Source of the DNA: Sphaerisporangium perillae
Lineage (GTDB): Bacteria > Actinomycetota > Actinomycetes > Streptosporangiales > Streptosporangiaceae
NCBI RefSeq assembly: GCF_023276435.1
Contig: NZ_JALLPO010000041.1
Location: forward strand, 1-64,000
Length of the DNA: 64,000 nt
Direction: 5' to 3'
Below, piece by piece: positions 1 through 12,669 of this stretch (position 1 is the first letter of the stretch; every line of letters starts with the position of its first letter). The notes under the pieces are model-generated. The model was given only the letters and a program-made list of their open reading frames with translations. It ran no database searches and was not told the DNA's origin. The position numbers were made by a program, and so were the translations under genes.

Positions 1-314
1 GTGAGGCAGATGTTGAACTGCCGGCGAACCTCCCCGTCGGTGTAGGCGATGATGTGGCGAGCGTCGGTGTAGAGGCCGACCATGCCGGTGATCTCGATGT
101 CGTAGCCGGTCTCCTCTTTGACCTCGCGGATCGCTGCCTGCGGTACGGACTCGGTGAGGTCCATGCCTTCTCCGGGGAGCGCCCACAGGTTGTTGTCTCT
201 GCGTCGTTGCATGAGGATGCGGCCGTGCTCGTCGGTCACGACGGCGGAGACCCCGACTACGAGACTGTTGGGTGTGGGGGCCTGTGGGTCGTCGTAGTAC
301 TCAGTGCGGGCCAT
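1..314 (-). CDS. NUDIX hydrolase, second copy (C-terminal end outside window)
   Basis: Partial gene cut by the left window edge. The ATG at 314 is preceded by GGAGGAG. Bases 1-314 match 1795-2108 with no difference I could see, so this is a near-identical duplicate of the complete NUDIX gene at 1638-2108. The visible part runs from MARTEYYDD through the Nudix box (REVKEETG, which binds the catalytic metal) to FNICLT. NUDIX enzymes hydrolyse nucleoside diphosphate derivatives; the substrate cannot be told from sequence. It follows a decayed XRE-type regulator fragment, as in the other copy. Whether the 3' end is intact lies outside the window. Confidence 0.8.
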   Translation of the reverse strand, partial: MARTEYYDDPQAPTPNSLVVGVSAVVTDEHGRILMQRRRDNNLWALPGEGMDLTESVPQAAIREVKEETGYDIEITGMVGLYTDARHIIAYTDGEVRRQFNICL

Positions 315-316
315 CG

Positions 317-541
317 TCACTCCTCCGGCGCTGGGCGTGAGCAGTCCCAGACGGCCTCGAAGCTCTGGGCGTAGGAATCGAACAGGCCACCCTGACCTGC
401 ACGGCGCAAATGGTAGACCGGTGCCCCGTAGGCGATGGAGCGGTGCGGGGTGCGTCCGGTGCTGAGCCACCGTTCCACGGTCTACACGTCCACTCAGGTG
501 GACGCGGCGAGTTCCCTGGTGGTGAGCCCTTTGCTGACCAT
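317..541 (-). pseudogene. XRE-type regulator remnant, copy 1
   Basis: Duplicate of the remnant at 2111-2365, more decayed. The start region is deleted (the match breaks just after position 545), and in addition to the in-frame TAG shared with the other copy, a GGA codon has become TGA. What can be read is a helix-turn-helix-like stretch (MVSKGLTTRELAAST) and, after an internal deletion, a C-terminal stretch (YHLRRAGQGGLFDSYAQSF). It lies directly upstream of the NUDIX gene. Not expected to make a functional protein. Confidence 0.6.
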
Positions 542-547
542 GGCAAA

Positions 548-581
548 AAAGGCCGCTTCCCGATCACCGGGAGCGGCCTTT
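548..581 (-). terminator. Hairpin terminator copy next to the tRNA fragment
   Basis: Inverted repeat AAAGGCCGCT ... AGCGGCCTTT with an additional inner CCCG/CGGG pairing. It duplicates the terminator downstream of the intact tRNA-Ile (2444-2477). Confidence 0.6.
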
Positions 582-595
582 GTGCAGGTACTTAG

Positions 596-641
596 TGGTG
601 GGGCTACCAGGACTTGAACCTGGGACCTCTTCCTTATCAGG
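596..641 (-). repeat. Duplicated 3' half of tRNA-Ile (candidate att site)
   Basis: These 46 bases repeat the 3' half of tRNA-Ile (2492-2537): part of the anticodon loop, the 3' anticodon strand, variable loop, T arm, acceptor 3' strand and encoded CCA. Identity stops at 642, inside the anticodon stem/loop, after which the sequence is unrelated to a tRNA. A tRNA fragment broken at this point and facing the same way as an intact tRNA is the usual footprint of a tyrosine-recombinase element at a tRNA 3' end (established for actinobacterial integrative elements). No integrase is visible here, so the element type is inferred. Confidence 0.75.
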
Positions 642-793
642 CAATGATCAGCATTCGGTTACTGCTGTAGGCGCTGAGCTGCGAGAACTTTCCCGGAACG
701 TTCATGCAAGTCCGGCGGTGTGCGCCCCCGTTGTCACTCAGTTCGTCACTCACCCGGCACCCGGCAGGCCCACCGCATTCCTCGGCCATACCA

Positions 794-1141
794 TCACAGC
801 CACGCACCGCCGGCATCAGTCAGGGTGACGACGATCAGCGCGGTGAACTCGTCACGCCATAGCCAGTTGTCCATCTCACGAACTATCTGGGCAAGCTGAT
901 CGAGCGGGATGAGGACAGCCTCGTTCGGATCGGTAGGCCACGCAGGAAAGGTGTGCACCTCCACCAGGCCGTAGCCTGCCAGAGACATAAGCGCATCAGC
1001 AAGAAGCGGCACTGCTTCGATGCGCTCATCTTGGGTCCCGTTGTGCGTCAAGGTCGCCGCAAGCTCCCATAACAGGGCGTCCGTGTCCGCTTCCTCCAGC
1101 ACTAAGTGCTCGATAGGCGCCAGACCGGTGAGGTTGCTCAC
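794..1141 (-). CDS. Hypothetical protein (accessory operon, second gene)
   Basis: 115-residue acidic protein with no family I recognise. The GTG start at 1141 overlaps the TGA of the gene upstream (1138-1521) in a GTGA junction, which points to translational coupling and is the main reason for this start. Readable composition, for example EEADTDALLWELAATL and IPLDQLAQIVREMDNWLW, suggests an amphipathic helical fold; there are no membrane segments or signal peptide. It lies between the two tRNA-Ile half copies, so it is likely cargo of the inserted segment. Function unknown. Confidence 0.55.
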   Translation of the reverse strand: MSNLTGLAPIEHLVLEEADTDALLWELAATLTHNGTQDERIEAVPLLADALMSLAGYGLVEVHTFPAWPTDPNEAVLIPLDQLAQIVREMDNWLWRDEFTALIVVTLTDAGGAWL

Positions 1142-1521
1142 GAGTGGATTCCGAGCTGCCGTAGTCGCCGACGTATGCGCTGTATACGCGCTTCGCCTCG
1201 TTCCCGGCTTTCGATCCCGAGCCACATGCGCCTGGCGAGGGTTTGCTGCACGACTTCTCCAAGAGGGGCATCGGAGTACTTCTTCCAGGACTTCGGCCGC
1301 CTGCTCAGCAGGCGCTCTTCCACGGCCGCCTCGGCGACTTCGTCCACAGCGCCTCTGGCCGCTTCGAGTACCTGGGCCGCGCGGTGCCGGTTGGCCCGAT
1401 GGGGTGCCCTCTTGTTCCGGGGAATGTTCTTACGAGAACTCTTGTCGTTCTCGCCATAGTCATTACGGCGATCCTTGGCGTAGCTCAGCCGCTTCTTCTC
1501 CTGCGGGCTCCTACGCCTCAT
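1138..1521 (-). CDS. Small basic hypothetical protein (accessory operon, first gene)
   Basis: 127 residues, strongly basic, starting MRRRSPQEKKRLSYAKDRRN. The ATG at 1521 has GGAGG six bases upstream; longer in-frame starts up to 1638 lack this signal. The N-terminal half is Arg/Lys/Asn-rich and probably disordered or nucleic-acid binding; the C-terminal half (EERLLSRRPKSWKKYSDAPL) looks folded. It resembles conserved small actinobacterial proteins of unknown function (from memory, not checked). The stop overlaps the start of the next gene. Located inside the segment bounded by duplicated tRNA-Ile halves. Confidence 0.55.
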   Translation of the reverse strand: MRRRSPQEKKRLSYAKDRRNDYGENDKSSRKNIPRNKRAPHRANRHRAAQVLEAARGAVDEVAEAAVEERLLSRRPKSWKKYSDAPLGEVVQQTLARRMWLGIESRERGEARIQRIRRRLRQLGIHS

Positions 1522-1637
1522 GGGTCGCCTCCGAGCAGATCTGCTTACCCCTTGAGCACAGGCTAGCCAGCCAGAATGGCTGCTGGCGAGCGAAATACGG
1601 GTGAGCGTCCCGCTTCGCTGCTTGCTGACCAGGGACA

Positions 1638-2108
1638 TCAGCCTATGTACGGGCTCGAGCGGCCTTCTAAGTAGTGGCGTAGCCGTAGCTGCTGCGTGTG
1701 GTGCATGTCGAGATCGTTCAGCTCGTCACTAGCTACCCATCGGACCTCTGTGGACTCGTCGCTGATCGTCAGTCTGCCTCCGACCTTGCCCGCGGTGAGG
1801 CAGATGTTGAACTGCCGGCGAACCTCCCCGTCGGTGTAGGCGATGATGTGGCGAGCGTCGGTGTAGAGGCCGACCATGCCGGTGATCTCGATGTCGTAGC
1901 CGGTCTCCTCTTTGACCTCGCGGATCGCTGCCTGCGGTACGGACTCGGTGAGGTCCATGCCTTCTCCGGGGAGCGCCCACAGGTTGTTGTCTCTGCGTCG
2001 TTGCATGAGGATGCGGCCGTGCTCGTCGGTCACGACGGCGGAGACCCCGACTACGAGACTGTTGGGTGTGGGGGCCTGTGGGTCGTCGTAGTACTCAGTG
2101 CGGGCCAT
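1638..2108 (-). CDS. NUDIX hydrolase
   Basis: 156 residues. ATG at 2108 with GGAGGAG seven bases upstream. The Nudix box ends with an intact REVKEETG helix whose Glu residues bind the catalytic divalent metal. The first Gly of the box signature is Glu in both copies (PGEGMDLTE where PGGG is usual); this position is structural rather than catalytic. MutT-like enzymes of this type hydrolyse nucleoside diphosphate derivatives; the actual substrate is unknown. The gene follows a broken XRE-type regulator by two bases, a pairing I recall in actinobacterial accessory regions. A near-identical duplicate occupies 1-314. Confidence 0.85.
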   Translation of the reverse strand: MARTEYYDDPQAPTPNSLVVGVSAVVTDEHGRILMQRRRDNNLWALPGEGMDLTESVPQAAIREVKEETGYDIEITGMVGLYTDARHIIAYTDGEVRRQFNICLTAGKVGGRLTISDESTEVRWVASDELNDLDMHHTQQLRLRHYLEGRSSPYIG

Positions 2109-2339
2109 CGTCACTCCTCCGGCGCTGGGCGTGAGCAGTCCCAGACGGCCTCGAAGCTCTGGGCGTAGGAATCGAACAGGCCACCCTGACCTGCACGGCG
2201 CAAATGGTAGACCGGTGCCCCGTAGGCGATGGAGCGGTGCGGGGTGCGTCCGGTGCTGAGCCACCGTTCCACGGTCTACACGTCCACTCCGGTGGACGCG
2301 GCGAGTTCCCTGGTGGTGAGCCCTTTGCTGACCATGGCA
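1795..2339. repeat. Direct repeat copy 2 (pairs with 1-545)
   Basis: Second copy of the NUDIX/XRE-remnant repeat. Here it continues through 102 additional bases (2341-2443) missing from copy 1, then the terminator and the complete tRNA-Ile. Confidence 0.9.
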
Positions 2340-2365
2340 GAGCGCAACCGCTCGTTCGGCGTCAT
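2111..2365 (-). pseudogene. XRE-type regulator remnant, copy 2
   Basis: An 85-codon frame from ATG 2365 to TGA 2111, interrupted by an in-frame TAG. The N-terminus (MTPNERLRSAMVSKG, then TTRELAAST, then TVERWLSTGRTPHRS) reads as a helix-turn-helix domain. It then jumps to a stretch (PVYHLRRAGQGGLFDSYAQ) that resembles the C-terminal end of longer actinobacterial XRE regulators. So the gene seems to have lost its middle by an in-frame deletion and then gained a nonsense mutation. The family match is from memory. It ends two bases before the NUDIX start. Confidence 0.6.
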
Positions 2366-2443
2366 GGGACGTTTATACGCCCGAAGCGATGGACCGCATC
2401 TTCCCTCACGAGAGCAGGGGAGCGTAGTCACTCAGAAGATCAC

Positions 2444-2477
2444 AAAGGCCGCTTCCCGATCATGGGCAGCGGCCTTT
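2444..2477 (-). terminator. Terminator downstream of tRNA-Ile
   Basis: Stem AAAGGCCGCT/AGCGGCCTTT about 15 bases beyond the CCA end of tRNA-Ile; read on the minus strand it ends in a short T run. Duplicated at 548-581. Confidence 0.65.
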
Positions 2478-2494
2478 GTGCAGGTACTTAGTGG

Positions 2495-2568
2495 TGGGGC
2501 TACCAGGACTTGAACCTGGGACCTCTTCCTTATCAGGGAAGCGCTCTAACCGTCTGAGCTATAGCCCC
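2495..2568 (-). tRNA. tRNA-Ile (GAT anticodon)
   Basis: 74 bases folding as a full cloverleaf on the minus strand. The acceptor stem is GGGGCTA/TAGCCCC with A discriminator, and CCA is encoded at 2492-2494. The anticodon arm is CTTCC-CTGATAA-GGAAG (GAT, isoleucine), and the T arm contains GGTTCAAGTCC. It lies downstream of the gyrB-gyrA-DUF3566 block, where tRNA-Ile and usually tRNA-Ala sit in relatives. No tRNA-Ala is seen here; it may have been displaced leftward by the insertion. The 3' half is duplicated at 596-641. Confidence 0.97.
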
Positions 2569-2592
2569 GCCGGGTGGCGGAGGCAAGACTAT

Positions 2593-2613
2593 CGCTTCCG
2601 CGGAGCGGAAGCG
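2593..2613 (-). terminator. Hairpin between DUF3566 gene and tRNA-Ile
   Basis: A perfect 9-bp stem CGCTTCCGC/GCGGAAGCG with a 3-base loop, about 180 bases beyond the DUF3566 stop. No T run, so it is only a plausible GC-type terminator of the gyrase operon. Confidence 0.4.
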
Positions 2614-2791
2614 AACCGTCTCACCGACAGGGAAAAGCTTACCGTGCTCTGCGCCCGCCCGCGCCAATGGTTCGCCCCGTTATCGTCCGCTCCGGGTGAC
2701 CCGACACGCGCGCCCGAAGCCGTACGACGCGTGCGGCCGGGGTCCTCAACGGCGTCTCGAGTTCCGGCGTGGTCCGGCCGCTTGGGCGTCC

Positions 2792-3837
2792 TTATTCGGC
2801 CTCGCTGAAGGTCACCTCGACGCCGCCGACCAGGTCGGAGGCGACGTTGTAGATGACGGCCCCGAGCGTGGAGAGCGCGGTGATGAGCACGACGTTCACC
2901 GCGCCGAGCAGGGCGGTGTACCCGAGGATGCGCACCGGCTCGAACCAGGACTTGATGTCGATGCCACTGGTCGTCTTGCCATCGGGCACGGTGAGCTGCG
3001 TCACGGTGTTCACGATGGAGTCGAAGACACCGAGCGCCGACAGCACGCCGTACAGGACCGCGACGGCCACGAAGAGCACCACGAAGCAGACCAGCGAGAC
3101 GACGAAGCTGAACTTCATCGCCGACCAGGGCTCGACCCTGCGGAGCACCAGATGGGCCTTGCGGGGCGCCTTGGGCGACGCGGGCCTGTCGCGCTGCTCG
3201 GGACGCCCGACGACCGGCTCGGGGGTCGCCAGTGCCGAAACGGCTCCGAACCCTCCCTGCCGGGACTGGGCATTGGGCGCGGGCTTCGGCGCCGCCGCGG
3301 GACGGGACCCGGTAGCGGCGCCGGCACCTGGGCCGGAGCCCGAAGCAGGACCGGAGCCGGGACCGAGCCGCGGCGGGGCGCCGGGCGCCCCGGAGGGCCC
3401 CGGTGCGCCACTGGGCACGGGCCTGGCGGAGGTGCCGGGCCTCGCCGGCGTCGCCGGCGAGGGAGCGGAGGCGGGTGGCTTGGGAGAGGGCCTGGTCGGG
3501 CCCGCACCCTGGCCGTCGGCAGAGGGCGACCAAGAGTTGTCGGGGACGGACGAGGAGCGGATGCGCAGGGTCGCGTCTCCGCTGTCGCCGCCTCCGGCGG
3601 GAGCCGCCGCGTCGTCGTCACTGGACACGACCACAACCCTGTCATCACTCTGGTCCGCCGGGGAACGGACCTTGCCCGTACTTTCCGAGGAGTTCACGCT
3701 CTCCGTCACCTGGTTGCGTGTCGAAGAGTTTACCGAGGAGGCCGGGCGGGTCCCCTTGGGCGCGCCTCGCTTACGGTTCGACGACGTACCGGATGATTTG
3801 CCGGGACCACCGGGATCACCGGAGTTGGCCTGAGGGC

Positions 3838-3841
<4 letters not shown>
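2792..3841 (-). CDS. DUF3566 family transmembrane protein
   Basis: 349 residues. The first two thirds are a disordered Pro/Ala/Gly/Ser-rich tail (for example [15 protein letters not shown]). The C-terminal part (from about residue 215, [18 protein letters not shown]) is the conserved DUF3566 domain with two membrane segments ([19 protein letters not shown] and [19 protein letters not shown]). The ATG at 3839-3841 overlaps the gyrA stop (ATGA), so it is translationally coupled to gyrase. Its place after gyrA is conserved in Actinobacteria; the molecular role is unknown. The long tail is cytoplasmic by inference from the basic residues next to the first membrane segment. Confidence 0.88.
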
Positions 3842-6339
<2,498 letters not shown>

Positions 6340-6381
6340 GGGTGGTACGTCCTTTTCGAAGATGAGTCTGTACGGCTGCCG

Positions 6382-8672
<2,291 letters not shown>

Positions 8673-9191
8673 TCACCCGTATGTGTCACGCGGACCCCGG
8701 CTGCCGGTCACGCGCAGCCCACCTGACGGACGGGGGCCGTTCTGCGGACCCCGGACCTTCACCCGGCGGACCGTGCCGTCGCCGAGCTCCTCGTTCAGCC
8801 GTCTGACCAGGGTCGACGCTAGCAGGCGCACCTGGGTTGCCCACGCCGTGGAGTCGGCGACCACCAGCACCTCACCCTCGGCGAAGGTCTCGGGTTTGGT
8901 GTGGGCGGCCAGATCGGGCCCGACGATCTCGTGCCAGCGCCCGAAGACCCCGCCGACCGCCAGGGGCTGCTCCCACCCCCGGTCGGTGAGCAGGTCGCGG
9001 ATCGCCCGGCCGAAGAGTTGTGGATCGCCCGAATCACGCCGGGGCGACGATCGGCGGCGGGGCTCGCGCCGGGGCAGCTGCCCGCGCCTGGCCGCGTCGG
9101 CCTTCGCCTGGGCGAGCTTCTCGCGCGCGAGGGCCGCGCCGCGCGCCGCGACACCGTCGGGGGACTGGACTCCGGATGGCTCACCTGACAC
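8673..9191 (-). CDS. DUF721 (DciA-like) protein
   Basis: 172 residues from the GTG at 9191, which sits about nine bases after GGAAGGGAG; a GTG at 9200 is the alternative. The N-terminal 70 residues are basic and low-complexity; the C-terminal domain has the DUF721 pattern ([20 protein letters not shown], then [17 protein letters not shown]). DUF721 proteins are related to DciA, a replicative-helicase loading/operating factor in bacteria lacking DnaC/DnaI, and this gene is always next to recF/dnaN in Actinobacteria. That role is from family knowledge. It overlaps the recF stop by 11 bases. Confidence 0.88.
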   Translation of the reverse strand: MSGEPSGVQSPDGVAARGAALAREKLAQAKADAARRGQLPRREPRRRSSPRRDSGDPQLFGRAIRDLLTDRGWEQPLAVGGVFGRWHEIVGPDLAAHTKPETFAEGEVLVVADSTAWATQVRLLASTLVRRLNEELGDGTVRRVKVRGPQNGPRPSGGLRVTGSRGPRDTYG

Positions 9192-10431
9192 GTGTGACAC
9201 TCCCTTCCGCCACATCGAACCGGGCGCCCGCGAGCTGCGCCGGAACGTCCTCCGGCACCGCCGCGGTGATCAGGACCTGCTCTGCGGGCGCCACGATGTC
9301 GGCCAGGCTGCGGCGCCTGCGGGCGTCCAGCTCGGCGAACACGTCGTCCAGGATCAGCACCGGGTCGCCGCCCTCGGCCTTGAGCAGGTCGTACGCGGCC
9401 AGGCGCAGCGACAGGGCGAACGACCAGGACTCGCCGTGGCTGGCGTAGCCCCGGGCGGGCAGCTCGCCGAGGCGCAGCAGCAGGTCGTCGCGGTGCGGCC
9501 CGACGAGCGTCACGCCGCGCTCGAGCTCCGCCTGCCTGACCTCCAGCAGGCTCGCCCGAAGGGCCTCCTCCAGCACCGATCGGTCGGCGGCCGCCACGTC
9601 CAGCACTGCGGAGGGCTCGGTGGCCGGCTCGTGGGATGCCGGGCCCGGGGCCTCAGGGGCCGCCGCCAGGCCTGTGGACAGGGTGTGGCGGTACTCGATG
9701 TCGGCGGGGGCCGACGAGGGCGCCAGGAGGGCGTACGCCTTCGCCACGAGCGGGCGCAGGGCCGTCACCAACTGCAGGCGCGCGGCGAGCAGTTCGGCGC
9801 CGTGGCGGGCCAGGTGGGCGTCCCACACCTCGAGCGTGCTCAGCGCGTCGCCGGCGCCCGCGGCCGAAAAGCCCGCCTCGGCCTCCTGCCGGCGGGAGCT
9901 CTGCCGCCGCCCGGGGCGCGCCTGCATGGCGCTGCGCAGGAGGGCGCCCCGCTGCTTGAGCACCCGCTCGTAGTCGGCCCGCACGCCGGCGAAGCGCGGC
10001 GCCCGCGCGACCAGCAGGTCGTCCAGGAACCTGCGCCGGTCGGCGGGGTCGCCCTTCACGAGCGAGAGATCTTCAGGGGCGAACAGCACGGTGCGGAGCA
10101 GGCCGAGGATGTCGCGCGGCCGGGACACCGGTGAGCGGTTGAGCCGCGCGCGGTTGGCCCGCCCAGGGTTGATCTCGAGCTCGACCAGGGCGCGCCGGTC
10201 GTCGCGGACCACCACGGAACGGATGATCGCCCTGGCGGCTCCCTGGCGCACGAGCGGCGCGTCGGTGGCCACCCGGAAGCTGCCGAGCGTCGCCACATAG
10301 CCCAGGGCCTCGACCAGATTGGTCTTGCCCTGCCCGTTCGGGCCGACGAACGCCGTCACCCCCGGCTCCAGGGCCAGCTCCACGGAGGAGTAGGACCGGA
10401 AGTCGGTCAGCGACAGGTGGGCGACATGCAC
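9181..10431 (-). CDS. recF: DNA replication and repair protein RecF
   Basis: 416 residues, slightly longer than the usual 370-400. SMC-like ABC ATPase acting in recombinational repair of gaps at stalled forks with RecO and RecR. Walker A is [14 protein letters not shown], the signature region [17 protein letters not shown] and Walker [18 protein letters not shown]. An Ala/Pro/Arg-rich insertion in the middle (around residues 175-260) accounts for the added length. It begins 61 bases after the gnd stop and overlaps the DUF721 gene. Confidence 0.96.
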   Translation of the reverse strand: MHVAHLSLTDFRSYSSVELALEPGVTAFVGPNGQGKTNLVEALGYVATLGSFRVATDAPLVRQGAARAIIRSVVVRDDRRALVELEINPGRANRARLNRSPVSRPRDILGLLRTVLFAPEDLSLVKGDPADRRRFLDDLLVARAPRFAGVRADYERVLKQRGALLRSAMQARPGRRQSSRRQEAEAGFSAAGAGDALSTLEVWDAHLARHGAELLAARLQLVTALRPLVAKAYALLAPSSAPADIEYRHTLSTGLAAAPEAPGPASHEPATEPSAVLDVAAADRSVLEEALRASLLEVRQAELERGVTLVGPHRDDLLLRLGELPARGYASHGESWSFALSLRLAAYDLLKAEGGDPVLILDDVFAELDARRRRSLADIVAPAEQVLITAAVPEDVPAQLAGARFDVAEGSVTRVR

Positions 10432-10492
10432 CTCACGAAGGTTAGTCGGCCCCTACGACAACATCGGCACAACGAGCATCACTCGCCACCGA

Positions 10493-11437
10493 TCAGCGCT
10501 GGGCCTCCACGGGAGGCGTCACGTCCGCGCCCGGCGCGTCGGCGCCCTTGGTGTGCTGTCCCTCGACGGAGGCGACGGCGTGGCCGCCGAACTGGTTGCG
10601 CAGGGCGGCGACCATCTTCATCGCGGGGGAGTCCTCCTGGCGCGAGGAGAAGCGGGCGTACAGGGCGGCCGTGATGGCCGGCAGCGGGACGGCGTGGTCC
10701 ACGGCGGCCTGGACCGTCCAGCGGCCCTCTCCGGAGTCCTCGGCGTAGCCCTTGAGCTCCGACAGCTCGGGGTCGTCCTTGAGCGCGCGGACCAGCAGGT
10801 CGAGCAGCCACGAGCGGATCACCGTGCCGGTGCGCCAGCTCGCGAAGGCGCCGGGCACGTCGGTGACGATGTCGGTGGCCTCCAGCAGCTCCCAGCCCTC
10901 GGCGAAGGACTGCATGATGCCGTACTCGATGCCGTTGTGGACCATCTTGGCGAAGTGGCCCGCGCCGACCGTGCCCGCGTGGACGAAGCCGTTCTCGCCC
11001 TCCGGCTTGAGCGACTCGAAGATCGGCATCAGCCTGTCGACGTACTCGGGATCGCCGCCGACCATCAAGGCATAGCCGTTCTGCAGCCCCCACACCCCGC
11101 CGCTGACGCCGACGTCGGCGAAGCCGATCTGCTGGGCGCCGAGCTGGTCGGCGTGCTTCTTGTCGTCCAGGTAGTGGGAGTTGCCACCGTCGACGACGAT
11201 GTCGCCCGGTGAAAGCAGCTTGCCGAGCTCCTCGATCGTCAGCCTGGTCGGCTCGCCGGCCGGCACCATCACCCACACCACGCGGGGGGCTTGGAGCCGC
11301 TGGACGAGCTCCCGGAGGCTGCCGACGTCGCTGGCCCTCGGGTCACGGTCGTAGCCGACCACGTCATGGCCGGCGCGGCGCAGCCGTTCCGCCATGTTGC
11401 CGCCCATTTTGCCCAGCCCGACCATGCCGATCTGCAT
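10493..11437 (-). CDS. gnd: 6-phosphogluconate dehydrogenase (decarboxylating), short form
   Basis: 314 residues from ATG 11437, eight bases after AGGGG; the GTG at 11446 sits too close to that signal. Converts 6-phosphogluconate to ribulose 5-phosphate with NAD(P)H production in the pentose phosphate pathway. The dinucleotide fold begins IGMVGLGKMGGNMAERL; substrate-binding motifs are VDGGNSHYLDD, GVSGGVWGLQNGYALMVGG and KMVHNGIEYGIMQ. This is the roughly 300-residue class with one C-terminal helical domain rather than the 470-residue E. coli type. Its place between recF and dnaN is typical of Actinobacteria. Confidence 0.95.
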   Translation of the reverse strand: MQIGMVGLGKMGGNMAERLRRAGHDVVGYDRDPRASDVGSLRELVQRLQAPRVVWVMVPAGEPTRLTIEELGKLLSPGDIVVDGGNSHYLDDKKHADQLGAQQIGFADVGVSGGVWGLQNGYALMVGGDPEYVDRLMPIFESLKPEGENGFVHAGTVGAGHFAKMVHNGIEYGIMQSFAEGWELLEATDIVTDVPGAFASWRTGTVIRSWLLDLLVRALKDDPELSELKGYAEDSGEGRWTVQAAVDHAVPLPAITAALYARFSSRQEDSPAMKMVAALRNQFGGHAVASVEGQHTKGADAPGADVTPPVEAQR

Positions 11438-11532
11438 CACAGCCACCCCTCGTGAAGATCTCCATCATCGACGACGCCTCGCACGCGCCGTACCCTGCCC
11501 CGCCCCGTCCAATCGATGTGGACGACCGGATC

Positions 11533-12669
11533 CTAGCTCGACAGGCGGATGGGCATGATCAGGTACCGGTAGTCGGGCGTGACGCCGTCGTCCACAGGCT
11601 TGCCGCCGGTGAGGATGGCCGGCTTGGTGGAGGTGGTGAACTGCAGGCGGGCCACGTCGGAGTCGATGGCGCCGAGCCCTTCGAGCAGGAACTGGTGGTT
11701 GAAGGCGATGTTGATCTCGTCGCCGTCGAAGTCCACCGGGAGCACCTCGACCGCCTGCGCCTCGTCGCCGCTGCCGGCCTCGAGCACGACCTCGCCGCCG
11801 CGGAAGGCCAGGCGCACCGGGGTGTTGCGCTCGGCCACCAGCGCGACGCGCTTGACGGCCTCGACGAACGCCGAGGTGGTGAGGTCGGCGTGGGCGGAGA
11901 ACTCCGTCGGCAGCAGCGAGCGGTACTTCGGGAACTCCGGGTCGAGCAGCCGGGTGGTGGTGCGCCGCCCGGAGCTGGAGAACCCGATCATGCCTTCGCC
12001 GGTGCCGCCCGAGGAGCTGAGGGCGATCTCGACCTCGGCGCCCGTGGTCAGCGACTTGGCCGTGTCGGCCAGGGTCCTGCCCGGGATCATCGCGATGGCC
12101 GAGAAGTCGGGCTGGTCGGGCTGCCACTTCAGCTCGCGGACGGCGAGGCGGTAGCGGTCGGTCGCCGCGAGGGTCACGGTGTCGCCCTCGATCTCCATGC
12201 GGACGCCGGTGAGCATGGGCAGCGTGTCGTCCTTGCCCGCCGCGACGGCGACCTGTGCGACGGCCGAGGAGAAGATGTCGCTGCCGACCCGGCCGGCGGC
12301 CGGCGGCATCGTGGGCAGCGAGGGGTAGTCCTCGGCGGGCATCGTCAGCAGGGTGAACCGAGCGCTTCCACAGGTGACGACGGCCTTGGCGCCCTCCACC
12401 ACGAAGTCCACAGGCTGTGAGGGAAGCGCGCGGGTGATCTCGGCGAGCAGGCGCCCGGAGACGAGCACCAGACCGGGGTCGCCGGTCTGCAGCTCCAGGG
12501 TCACCTCGGCGGAGACCTCGTAGTCGAAGCCCGAGAGCTTGAGCTGCTGCTGCTCGGTGACCTCCAGCCTCATGCCGGCCAGCACCGGCACCGACGGCCT
12601 GGCGGGCAGGCTGCGTGCGGTCCACGCGACCGCCTCTGCGAGTACGTCTCGGTCGACACGGAACATCAC
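11533..12669 (-). CDS. dnaN: DNA polymerase III beta subunit (sliding clamp)
   Basis: 378 residues, standard for the ring-shaped processivity clamp. It begins MFRVDRDVLAEAVAWTARS and ends with the conserved YLIMPIRLSS-type C-terminus. The GTG at 12669 is nine bases after AGGAGG and matches the usual first residue; the ATG next to it is less well placed. Three clamp domains fit the length. Its gene borders oriC, transcribed away from it in the same direction as dnaA. Confidence 0.98.
   Translation of the reverse strand: MMFRVDRDVLAEAVAWTARSLPARPSVPVLAGMRLEVTEQQQLKLSGFDYEVSAEVTLELQTGDPGLVLVSGRLLAEITRALPSQPVDFVVEGAKAVVTCGSARFTLLTMPAEDYPSLPTMPPAAGRVGSDIFSSAVAQVAVAAGKDDTLPMLTGVRMEIEGDTVTLAATDRYRLAVRELKWQPDQPDFSAIAMIPGRTLADTAKSLTTGAEVEIALSSSGGTGEGMIGFSSSGRRTTTRLLDPEFPKYRSLLPTEFSAHADLTTSAFVEAVKRVALVAERNTPVRLAFRGGEVVLEAGSGDEAQAVEVLPVDFDGDEINIAFNHQFLLEGLGAIDSDVARLQFTTSTKPAILTGGKPVDDGVTPDYRYLIMPIRLSS

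Larger units (their letters stand above)
1..545. repeat. Direct repeat copy 1 (pairs with 1795-2339)
   Basis: Near-identical to 1795-2339 (offset 1794). After a deletion of about 102 bases in this copy, identity resumes at 548-641 versus 2444-2537 (offset 1896). The repeat carries NUDIX, XRE remnant, terminator and tRNA-Ile 3' half. Near-perfect identity implies a recent duplication. The left boundary is outside the window. Confidence 0.9.

Noticed and set aside
1020..1604. Plus-strand frames opposite the two hypothetical genes of the insert
   Set aside because: No start signals; the minus-strand pair has a GGAGG site and a GTGA coupling, making it the better reading.
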